Below, piece by piece: positions 7,480 through 16,400 of a DNA stretch of 64,000 nt. The notes beneath the pieces were generated by a model. The model did no database searches and was not told where the DNA came from. It was given only the letters and a program-made list of their open reading frames with translations. A program made the position numbers and the translations under genes. Source of the DNA: Fluviicola taffensis DSM 16823 (GTDB lineage: Bacteria > Bacteroidota > Bacteroidia > Flavobacteriales_D > Crocinitomicaceae). How positions within the stretch are numbered: position 1 is the stretch's first letter; every line of letters begins with the position of its first letter. Where the stretch lies: NCBI RefSeq assembly GCF_000194605.1, contig NC_015321.1:3410001-3474000 (forward strand), given 5' to 3'.

Positions 7480-8124
7480 ATGAAACAACCACAACGCCCA
7501 CAAGAATTGCCATACGATTTAGTGAACAATTTCCGTCACTATGATTTTAATCGTTCACTGCTTTGGATCCAATATTTCGGAAAGCTTCAGTATGGCTCCA
7601 ATTTTGAAATCTTTCACCAGGACAAAGAGACTTTATACAAGCTACTGATTTACACTATTCGTGATGAAGAGAATTGCAAAAAATACAATTTAGACTTGAA
7701 CAAAGGTTTGATGCTGACTGGTCCAATTGGTTGCGGTAAAACCTCCCTCATGAACATCATGCGAAAGTTTGCTTACATGGAAACCATGTACAACATTGTT
7801 TCAACAAGAGACATTGCTGCAGCCTACAACCAAGAAGGCTATCCAATTATTCACAAGTATGGTAAGACAAATAAAATCTTCTGCTTCGATGATCTGGGAG
7901 TTGAACGCAGCATGAAACACTTCGGAAACGATTGTAACACCATGGCAGAAATCCTTCTTTCACGTTATGATTTCATGACCCAACTTGGAACCATTACGCA
8001 TGCAACAACGAACCTAAATGCAAAAGAATTGGAGGATGCTTATGGGAATCGGGTACGGTCGAGGTTGAGGAGTATGTTTAATCTTGTTTTTTTTGCAGAA
8101 TCATCCTTTGACAAGCGAAAGTAG
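7480..8124 (+). CDS. DnaC-like AAA+ helicase loader, element 1
   Basis: 214 aa. Walker A is GPIGCGKTS (about residues 82-90); Walker B-like ICFDDLGVE is near 127; the sensor/arginine-finger region is LLSRYDFMTQ...GNRVRSRLRSMFN at the C terminus. This is the DnaC/IstB-type AAA+ fold that loads the replicative helicase. It follows the initiator with 3 bp spacing and has close relatives at 38083 and 62425. It is the last gene of the left backbone; the next base pairs open cargo slot 1. Confidence 0.88.
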   Translation: MKQPQRPQELPYDLVNNFRHYDFNRSLLWIQYFGKLQYGSNFEIFHQDKETLYKLLIYTIRDEENCKKYNLDLNKGLMLTGPIGCGKTSLMNIMRKFAYMETMYNIVSTRDIAAAYNQEGYPIIHKYGKTNKIFCFDDLGVERSMKHFGNDCNTMAEILLSRYDFMTQLGTITHATTNLNAKELEDAYGNRVRSRLRSMFNLVFFAESSFDKRK

Positions 8125-8166
8125 ATCTTACCTATTTTTTGATCATTTATATTGCTCATTATATTT

Positions 8167-8218
8167 TGTTCATTATATTTGACTGTTCAGTGACAATGAA
8201 CACTAATAAATATTGAAC
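8167..8218 (+). promoter_or_regulatory. Operator-like TGTTCA repeats before the defence operon
   Basis: TGTTCA at 8167 and 8184, TGAACA at 8197 and TGAAC at 8214. The central pair makes the dyad TGTTCA-N7-TGAACA (8184-8202). This lies 20-60 bp before the AbiEi-like HTH gene, which suggests autorepression as in AbiE-type modules. Confidence 0.55.
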
Positions 8219-8223
8219 GATCA

Positions 8224-9219
8224 ATGTACAGGAACAACGATTATATCTATGATGCAGTATCAAAATTGGAAAGTCTCACCGACTTTAAAATTGAGATAGA
8301 GAGCAAAAGAAATGATTATGACGCAGTGCTCACAATAAATGATCATCGCTTCAAAGTGATTGCTCAATCCAATGTTCGTAACTCAAATAAAGGAATTGTT
8401 CTTTCTAGAATGATCGATTTTCCAATCAATGATCGCAAAACAATCATTTTCATAGCTGATTACATTTCAAAGGACGCAGCGCAAGAATTACGTATTAATG
8501 GAATAAATTACATTGATACTTCTGGAAATACCAACATACGAAATGGAAATCTATATGTTTTTATAGAAGGCCAGAAAGCTACACAAAAAGAAAAAAACAA
8601 CCAAACGAGGGCTTTTCAAGAAGCAGGAGTGAAACTTTTATTCTTTCTGCTCTCCGAGCCTCGAAATTTGCAGCTGTCTTATAGAGAAATAGCTGAGAAC
8701 ACAAAAATATCTATCGGGTCAGTTAGTAACATCATGTCAGAACTAGAGGACATGCATTTCTTGCTTAAAACAAAGAAAAAAAGATTGCTGAAAAATCAAA
8801 ATGAGCTTTTAGAAAGATGGATAGTTGCATATAATGACATATTAAAGCCTAGGATTTTTAGAAAAAAAATGAGATTTATTTCAAAACATAATTTTAAAGA
8901 TGCTTCAATACTCAACATGACCGATCCATGTGTATGGGGCGGAGAACCAGGAGCATCAATAATTACTAATTATCTAAGACCTGAAAAATTTACACTTTAC
9001 ACAAATAACGAATTGGCTGATTTGTCTAGAACCCTTGAAATGATTCCTGATTTAGAAGGCAATGTGGATATCTATCAAATATTCTGGAATCAAAAGGCTA
9101 AAACAGACATTACAGCTCCTCCATTAATTATTTATGCTGATCTAATGACAAGCGGGTATGAACGAAATATTGAAACAGCTAAAATGATCTTTGAAAATGA
9201 ATTACAGCATATCAAGTGA
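8224..9219 (+). CDS. AbiEi-like winged-HTH regulator, first gene of the defence operon
   Basis: 331 aa. The middle section, YREIAENTKISIGSVSNIMSEL (about 153-175), is a winged HTH. It is followed by LLERWIVAYNDILKPRIFRKKMRF (about 196-220), a signature I associate with AbiEi-type antitoxin/transcription regulators of type IV toxin-antitoxin pairs. The N-terminal 110 residues look like an endonuclease-fold sensor domain (VIAQSNVRNSN, IFIADYIS, GINYIDTSGN). The next gene is a nucleotidyltransferase, the usual AbiEii partner, and overlaps this one. It probably represses the eight-gene operon through the upstream TGTTCA repeats. Whether it also neutralises the nucleotidyltransferase is unknown. 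Confidence 0.7.
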   Translation: MYRNNDYIYDAVSKLESLTDFKIEIESKRNDYDAVLTINDHRFKVIAQSNVRNSNKGIVLSRMIDFPINDRKTIIFIADYISKDAAQELRINGINYIDTSGNTNIRNGNLYVFIEGQKATQKEKNNQTRAFQEAGVKLLFFLLSEPRNLQLSYREIAENTKISIGSVSNIMSELEDMHFLLKTKKKRLLKNQNELLERWIVAYNDILKPRIFRKKMRFISKHNFKDASILNMTDPCVWGGEPGASIITNYLRPEKFTLYTNNELADLSRTLEMIPDLEGNVDIYQIFWNQKAKTDITAPPLIIYADLMTSGYERNIETAKMIFENELQHIK

Positions 9220-10042
9220 TCAACTGACCCATCCTCTACTTAAACCTATATTTCAAGAGGTAAATCAGTATTTTAATAATACAGGTATACAATTCTTTGT
9301 TATTGGTGCAGCTGCAAGAGATATATACATGCAATTATTTGATCGTGAATCAAAAGCACGACTGACTTATGATTTGGATTTGGCAGTTGCAATAAATGAT
9401 TGGAATCAGTTTGAAATTGTGGAGAAAGGATTGTTAAGCCTGGGTTCTTTTAAAAAAGATCCAGATAATAAGCAAAGGTTTATTTATAAAGATCAATTTA
9501 GTTTAGATATTGTTCCCTTTGGTTCCATAATGAATCATGACTCGAAAATATCTTGGCCTCCAGATGATAGTATAGAAATGTCTGTAGTGGGTTTTTCAGA
9601 AGTTGAAGAAGCAACTATAAAAGTTGAACTTGACAATGAAATTAGCATCAAAATAGCAACAATTGATGGTGTTTTCTATTTAAAGATAATAGCATGGGCA
9701 GACCGTAATTTATCGGGAAATCGCGATGCCGAAGATATTGGTTTTATCATGAAGAAATATCTGGATTTACATGAGTCTCGTGCATCTCAGTACTATCATG
9801 AAGTTTATGCCGAACCTTTTTCAAGAATAACCGGTGGTTCAGTATTATTGGCAAAAGACATAGCAAATCTTATAAATGGAAATTTAACTGCAAAATCAAA
9901 ATTCGTCAACATAATTAGCAGTCAATTAGAACTTGAAGAAGATAGCAAATTAATCAACCAAATATTAGAAACTCATAGTGAATTAAAATACGATGAAGTG
10001 CACACCTCACTTCAAAACCTAATCAAAGAACTTGAAAAATAA
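9197..10042 (+). CDS. Nucleotidyltransferase (AbiEii-like), second gene of the operon
   Basis: 281 aa from ATG 9197; a TTG six bases earlier is a weaker start. It overlaps the previous gene by 23 bp. The N-terminal region FFVIGAAARDIYMQL ... TYDLDLAVAI (about 33-70) is a nucleotidyltransferase core: a G-A-A variant of the G-G/S turn, then Asp-x-Asp. A second acidic strand, FSLDIVPFG, supplies the third carboxylate (about 100). AbiEii-like enzymes transfer nucleotides to RNA or protein. Here the enzyme sits in the same operon as a methylase and kinases, so it may modify a host or system component rather than act as an independent toxin. Confidence 0.72.
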   Translation: MNYSISSDQLTHPLLKPIFQEVNQYFNNTGIQFFVIGAAARDIYMQLFDRESKARLTYDLDLAVAINDWNQFEIVEKGLLSLGSFKKDPDNKQRFIYKDQFSLDIVPFGSIMNHDSKISWPPDDSIEMSVVGFSEVEEATIKVELDNEISIKIATIDGVFYLKIIAWADRNLSGNRDAEDIGFIMKKYLDLHESRASQYYHEVYAEPFSRITGGSVLLAKDIANLINGNLTAKSKFVNIISSQLELEEDSKLINQILETHSELKYDEVHTSLQNLIKELEK

Positions 10043-10049
10043 AAATACT

Positions 10050-12065
10050 ATGTCAGAGGAAATCGAAGTACAGGATGAAATAATATTGGAGGACAACCAG
10101 TTAGTTTGTATTCTGACCAATGAAGTAAAAAAAGTGTCTGCGCTCGAATCAAACCTTCAATCGATCATCAGAATGTTGAACGAAGAATACGGGTATGATC
10201 TTGAAGATATGGAACGTGATTTTAAAATTGATTTTATTGATCCAGACACAAACAAACCGAAGAAGCAGAAAGTTGAATTAGTTGTGTTTGAAAAAAGTAA
10301 ATCACACATCCAAGATAATATTATCAGGATCTGTATAGTTCAAGACGATAAAATCAAAGATACAGATAAGAAAAAGGGAATTGCTCCGACATTAGAAAAT
10401 GCAATGGGCGCAGTTGCAAGTTGTGAATTTGGACTTTGGGCAAATGGATCAAGCTATCATTTTCTTCAAAAAGAAGAAGATGCTTTAGGCTACGATGTTG
10501 AATTCACCGATCTTTCGGACTTTCCTGGTGAAGGTGAAACCTTAGAGGACATCGATCGTGCAGATCGTTCAAGCAGTAGGAAACCTGCTAATGACTCACT
10601 TATTAAAGTCTTCAAGCGCTCGCATGATTACATCTATGGAAACGAGGGGCGTAAAAAAGATGCGTTTTGGCAATTACTAAACCTCATCTTTTGTAAATTA
10701 TACGATGAAAAGCGTCGTTTTATTTGCGCAGAAAAGGGAGAGAGTTATAGAAGAAAGTTCTGGGTTGGTGTTAAAGAACAAAACACAGAGGAAGGCAGAA
10801 AAGCAGTTGCAAAAAGAATAAAAGGATTATTTGACGAATTAAAAAATGATCAGGTTTTTTCAGAAGTTTTTGATGGTAATGAATCGATTGCATTAACTGA
10901 CAAAGGACTTGCATTTATTGCAGGAGAACTAGCCAAATATTCATTCCTTGACGCGTCTATTGATGTTAAAGGAATGGCTTATGAAACAATTGTTAGTAAT
11001 ACATTAAAACAAGAAGCTGGTCAATTTTTCACACCAAGAAATATTGTTAAAGCAATGGTTGAAATGTTAGACCCAACAGAAACTGACCGTGTTCTGGATC
11101 CAGCATGTGGCTCAGGGGGATTCCTTGTTATGGTATTGGATCATGTTAGAAAAAAAATAACGGAACAGATGTTTCCTGATCTTGATGGCCCTTTACTTGC
11201 AGAAAAATACAATACATATGAAGTAAATGAAAAAGTCCGTGAATATGCCGAAAACAACATATTTGGTTTTGATTTTGACCCAGACTTAAAGAAGGCGGCT
11301 CGCATGAACATGGTGATGGCTGGTGATGGTCATGCCAATATTTTTCATGTCAATTCATTAGCTTATCCAAATTGGGAGCATCCGGCAGAAATTGAAAAAA
11401 TAAATATGTCGATTAATAATAGCCTAAGGAATATGAAGGATGATCTATCTTATGGCTCTGATGCAAGGGGTAAATTCGATGTGATTTTTACCAATCCACC
11501 CTTTGGAGCAAAAGTGAAAGTTGAACAAGAAATAGCATCACGCTATTTTCTATCAAAATATAGCGATGCACCTGAAGTATTATTTATTGAAGCATGTTAT
11601 GATTTTCTAAAGGAAGGTGGTAAAATGGCTATTGTATTACCTGATGGCATATTAGGAAATCCAAACACCATTCATGTTCGTGAATGGATCCTTGAAAAAT
11701 TTAAAATCCTTGCCTCCATAGATTTGGCAGTAGAGGCCTTTTTACCCCAAGTTGGTGTTCAAGCCTCGTTATTATTTCTACAAAAAAAATCTGAGTTGGA
11801 AAGAAATTTAGCTCTAGATGGTGATGATGATTATAATGTTTTTATGGCTATTGCCGAAAAGTTAGGTAAAGATCGTCGGGGCAATCCAATCTATTTACGT
11901 GATGAAGATGGCGCTGAATTGCTTTTTGATATAGAAACCAAATATATTATTCGCAAAAAAGATGGCGCGAATGAAGTTAAAATTCGAAAGGAAAAGTTGA
12001 AACAACTTGATGATGATCTGCCGATCATTGCTCAAGAGTATATCAATTTTTTAAAAGAAAATTGA
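10050..12065 (+). CDS. Type I-like N6-adenine DNA methyltransferase (HsdM-like)
   Basis: 671 aa from ATG 10050; an in-frame TTG at 10032 overlaps the previous gene and is less likely. An N-terminal segment (about 20-150) resembles the type I subunit N-terminal nuclease-like domain without obvious catalytic residues. The helical HsdM N-terminal domain follows. Motif I is DPACGSGG (about 350) and motif IV is NPPF (N482), typical of N6-adenine gamma-class methylases. The next gene is an HsdS-like specificity subunit, but no HsdR translocase is present. The methylase probably marks self DNA for the kinase/ATPase machinery downstream, as in BREX, Pgl or MADS systems. Confidence 0.88.
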   Translation: MSEEIEVQDEIILEDNQLVCILTNEVKKVSALESNLQSIIRMLNEEYGYDLEDMERDFKIDFIDPDTNKPKKQKVELVVFEKSKSHIQDNIIRICIVQDDKIKDTDKKKGIAPTLENAMGAVASCEFGLWANGSSYHFLQKEEDALGYDVEFTDLSDFPGEGETLEDIDRADRSSSRKPANDSLIKVFKRSHDYIYGNEGRKKDAFWQLLNLIFCKLYDEKRRFICAEKGESYRRKFWVGVKEQNTEEGRKAVAKRIKGLFDELKNDQVFSEVFDGNESIALTDKGLAFIAGELAKYSFLDASIDVKGMAYETIVSNTLKQEAGQFFTPRNIVKAMVEMLDPTETDRVLDPACGSGGFLVMVLDHVRKKITEQMFPDLDGPLLAEKYNTYEVNEKVREYAENNIFGFDFDPDLKKAARMNMVMAGDGHANIFHVNSLAYPNWEHPAEIEKINMSINNSLRNMKDDLSYGSDARGKFDVIFTNPPFGAKVKVEQEIASRYFLSKYSDAPEVLFIEACYDFLKEGGKMAIVLPDGILGNPNTIHVREWILEKFKILASIDLAVEAFLPQVGVQASLLFLQKKSELERNLALDGDDDYNVFMAIAEKLGKDRRGNPIYLRDEDGAELLFDIETKYIIRKKDGANEVKIRKEKLKQLDDDLPIIAQEYINFLKEN

Positions 12066-12067
12066 TT

Positions 12068-13441
12068 ATGAAAAAAGCAATTGTTTCTAGTAACACAATT
12101 AACTCTAATTCAGGAATTTTAAAGCCGAATTTTCATTTGAATTATGGAAAAAAAAGAATTGGAGCAGCACAAAAAAATGGTTGTCCATTTTTACCTTTAG
12201 GAGAAGTAACTAAAAAAGTATTTACTGGGGGTATTTTTAAACGAATTTTCATTTCTAATCCAGAGTACGGAATTCCTTATATTTCTGCTCAACATATGAT
12301 GAATTTAAATCCATTGGATGTTTCGAAAATAATTTCAAAAAAATACACGCCTCGTCAGGAAGATATGACCCTAAGACATAACCAAATACTTTTAAGTTGC
12401 GCAGGAACGGTAGGTAATGTTAGATTGATAGGAAATGAACTAGATGGAATCATTGGATCTCAAGATATTATAAGAATAATCGCTGATAACTCGAAAATGT
12501 TATATGGTTATTTATTTGCATATCTTTCAACACCGACAGCCTATAATTATATTCAATCTTATATATATGGTTCTGTTGTCCCAAGAATTGAACCCAATAC
12601 AATTTCAAAATTACCAGTCCCTATCATTTCACGAGAAAAACAAGTAAAAATCCATGAATTAATTAAAGAGGCAAGTCATCTGAGAACAGAGGCAAATAAC
12701 ACATTCAGCAAATTAATTAATGAAATAAATACTTTACTTGAAATAGAAATTGAGAGAAAAAATATAAAATATTCTTTTAGAAAAATTCGTGATATTAAAA
12801 TGTTTGAAAAGCGTTTAGATGCATCATATAATTGTGGACCAGGTAGAAGAATTTATGATGTTATTTCTAAACAAGATCATATCACACTAAAGGATATTTC
12901 AGAAATTTTTCATCCAATGCTTTTTGGTAAGAAGCAATTAAAAGGTTCTGAAAATGGGAATTTTCTTTTTAAGAGTTCATCTATGATGAAAATGAAACCT
13001 GAAACTGACTTTGTATTATCATTACGTAAGGTGGATCTATATTCTAAACTTCAAGTCAAAGAAGGTTGGAGTTTAATCTCTAGAACAGGGACAGTTGGAA
13101 ATGTTGTTAGAATTAATAAAACACTAGCCGACATCTATATCGATGACCATATGATTAGGGTAAAACCAAATGAAAATTATTCAGGTTTAATTTTCATTTA
13201 TCTTAAATCATTTTATGGCCAAAAATTGATCGAATTTCAAAAATATGGTTCTGTTCAAGAAGTTATAAACAGTGACTACATTGAAAGAATTCCTATACCA
13301 AAATTTCTTCTTGAAGAAAAATTAATAATGAGATTCAATAAAGAAGTTAAAGAAGCAAGTTCAAAAATTGATAAAGCGGCTTTAAACGAATTTAATTCAA
13401 ATGAACTCATTGAAAAAGAAATTGAATCATGGCAAAAATAA
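12068..13441 (+). CDS. Type I-like DNA specificity subunit (HsdS-like)
   Basis: 457 aa from ATG 12068; an upstream TTG at 12062 is in frame but overlaps the methylase stop. Two target-recognition domains are visible: about 40-195, with the CAGTVGNVRLI and GSVVPRIEPNTISKLPVPI motifs, and about 270-435, with SRTGTVGNVVRI and GSVQEVINSDYIERIPIPK. Each is followed by a conserved helix. The paired TRDs predict a bipartite asymmetric target. It overlaps the next gene by 13 bp. Low-GC coding differs little from its neighbours. Confidence 0.87.
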   Translation: MKKAIVSSNTINSNSGILKPNFHLNYGKKRIGAAQKNGCPFLPLGEVTKKVFTGGIFKRIFISNPEYGIPYISAQHMMNLNPLDVSKIISKKYTPRQEDMTLRHNQILLSCAGTVGNVRLIGNELDGIIGSQDIIRIIADNSKMLYGYLFAYLSTPTAYNYIQSYIYGSVVPRIEPNTISKLPVPIISREKQVKIHELIKEASHLRTEANNTFSKLINEINTLLEIEIERKNIKYSFRKIRDIKMFEKRLDASYNCGPGRRIYDVISKQDHITLKDISEIFHPMLFGKKQLKGSENGNFLFKSSSMMKMKPETDFVLSLRKVDLYSKLQVKEGWSLISRTGTVGNVVRINKTLADIYIDDHMIRVKPNENYSGLIFIYLKSFYGQKLIEFQKYGSVQEVINSDYIERIPIPKFLLEEKLIMRFNKEVKEASSKIDKAALNEFNSNELIEKEIESWQK

Positions 13442-16400
13442 CTAAACCTCCCTACTTTGAATCGGTAGTAAACACCGGTGAAAAACGCTTACTTGATTTC
13501 TTGGAAATCAATTTACCAGACAACTATTACTTAATCCCGAATGTTGAGATCGCTTCTACTAATCCAAGGAACAATAGAACCCAATATTGGGAGTACGACC
13601 TAATAGTTGTAGCGCCACATGGAATTTATAACATTGAAAATAAGGACTGGAAAGGACGAATTGAAGGTGATGACAATTATTGGTACCTAAATGATCGTCA
13701 AAAAGCCAATCCGCTTAAAACTGGACGTCAAAAGACCTCGATTTTGGCTTCAAAATTAAAAGAAACCAATCCCAGCTGGGGCAAATCATGGATTCAAAAC
13801 ATGGTCACTCTTTCCTTCCCTAATACATCTCTTCCAATATTTTATCAGGAAGCTGGAAAGTTGACCTTTCAATTAAACAATAAATTAATCGAGTTTATTA
13901 CAAATCCAGATTCTATTGGAAAAGAACCAAATGACATTCAAGAATTAGCGGATCAAATCGTTCAATTTTTAATTGGTAATCAAAGTAAGAAATCACCTGG
14001 AGAAAAACGAGAAGTTGAAGGTTACGAGATTCTTGAAGTATTACAACAGGAACCTAATTTCACGGAATATTTAGTTAAGCCAAAGGGAGTAACTTCTTCC
14101 ATTCAAAAGAGAGTTAAAGAGTTTTCTTTGCAAGTAGCTGGGCTCTCATCAGAAGAATTGCGCCGTAGAGAAGATTCTATTAAAAACCAGTATAGCGCTC
14201 TTCAAAAAATAAAAGCTAAACCATTTATTTTAAACGTTGAGTTTAAAATTGATGAGGAAAATCATTTGTTTTATGAAATTTCAGATTTTTTAGATGAAAA
14301 CTCATTGAGAGCTGAAGCAAGGTCAAAAACATTCACATTTCAAGAAAAGATTAACATCATTAAAAATATTACTGCAGCTTTAAAAGAGGCGCATAAAGAA
14401 AATATTTATCATCGAGATATTAATCCCGATAATGTATACATGAGTGCCGGTTATGCTTATTTGGGAAATTTCGGCAAATCCTATTTTACTGATCATAATG
14501 ATCAAGGCTACACAGTAATGGCCACAATCAATGAGCAAAATGCAACTGCATATCACCCCTTGGAATTAACTGTTGGTGATGCCTCCAGAGCTTCTGATTT
14601 GTATTCACTTGGAATTCTCATTTATTGGCTTTTTGTTGGTGAAGAACCAATCAAATCACCCTATGAATTAGATCGAATTGGAGGGCAGCTTCCAACTGAT
14701 AGATTGCCAACTTCAAAAAACCATGCCTTACCAAAATGGATTGATGAGATCTGTTTGAAAACAATACTTACGGATGACTCTAAAAGATTAGATTCAATTG
14801 ATGAATTAGAATTATTGATTAAAAATTCAATTGAGGGTGTAAAAACTGAGCAAGATAATTTACCGAAAATTGACACTTCACAGCCTTATGTCAATTCGTA
14901 TGATTTAAAGGAGGGAGATAGAATCAGCGCTTATGTTATTCATCAAGTGTTAGGAAAAGGGGGCTATTCACGTGTTTTTAAGGTCAAGCATAGTATTCAA
15001 GACAAATATTTTACACTGAAACTTTTCCATGAGAGCGTTAATATAAAATCAGTAACCGATGAGTATAACGCTTTGAAGGATTTGAATCACAAGAATATTG
15101 TGAAGTTCGTTTGGAATGACATGGCTCCTACTGGTCAGTTTTTTACTGTAATGGAATACTTGGAAGGGGAAAACCTTAGTACATATACTAACACTGATGC
15201 AAGACTTCCAATTCATAGAGTATACCAATTGGCTCATGATATTTTAAGTGCTCTTGTTTCAATGCAAAGTTTACCTAAGGCAATTATCCATCGCGATCTT
15301 AAACCTCAAAACATCGTTTGGGATAACCAGGAGCGTTTCGTATTAATAGATTTTAATGTTGCATCCTTCGTTGATGACAACAAAGACTTTGTTGGTACAA
15401 ATCCATATTTAGCACCAGATTTGATTGCGGATGGAATGAAAGTGAATTGGAATACTTCAGCAGATACATTTGCATTGGGTATTACTCTATATGAATTAGT
15501 CTGTAAAAAATACCCATGGTTTCCACAGAAATATCCAATGATGAGCACTCAGCCCATCTCTCCGAATCAATTCAATGATAAAATTTCGGATGCTTTTAAT
15601 GATTTCCTTGCTAAATCTATTAGAACAAATACAAATGATCGATTTACAAATGCACAACAAATGCTTGAAGCACTTGAATTGATCGGTGAAGAAAATTTAT
15701 TGAAAGAAAAAGTCGAAGAATCTGGACCAATTATTAAAGAAAATCATCTCTACCACATTCAGTTATTTATACATCAACCGAATTTAAGAATAACCTTGAT
15801 AGATGGTATGACCAAATATTTTGACTTAAAAAACACTTTACTATCCACTTTCGACAAGTTCAAAAACAAGCTCAATGGTTATAGAACAAGCATTTCATTG
15901 AACGACAAAATTGAGTTGACTCTATTAGTCGACAACCAGACTATTATAAAAGAACCGTTTTGGCAAGGTGGCGCTAGGAATTTCAATGATGGAAATATTA
16001 ATAAACTATATGACCAATTGATTAATGTTTTCGAGGAACATCATGATAAACTTGCACAATTCAAGGTAGATGTCGAAGGATTAGATTTTGTCGAATACAT
16101 TAATTCACTATACAGTCAATCAAAAAAAGGGAATTTCGGGACACGAGCATCGATTTCTTCAAATGAGTTCGATGACTTAACGTATACTCCTTCAAAATTA
16201 GACCGAAAATTAATCCCGGATATTCTAGACGGTAGATATAAACTATTGATTATTACTGGGAATGCGGGAGACGGGAAAACGGCTTTTATTCGAAAAATAG
16301 AAACAGATCCGAGCATTAGGGAATTAATAAACTTTGAACATAAAAATGGAGCGAAATTCAAAATAGGTGACGTTCTGTTTGAAAGTAATTATGATGGTTC

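Noticed and set aside
10050..13441. Ordinary type I restriction system in element 1
   Set aside because: HsdM- and HsdS-like genes are followed by kinase and HerA genes, and no HsdR translocase is present.
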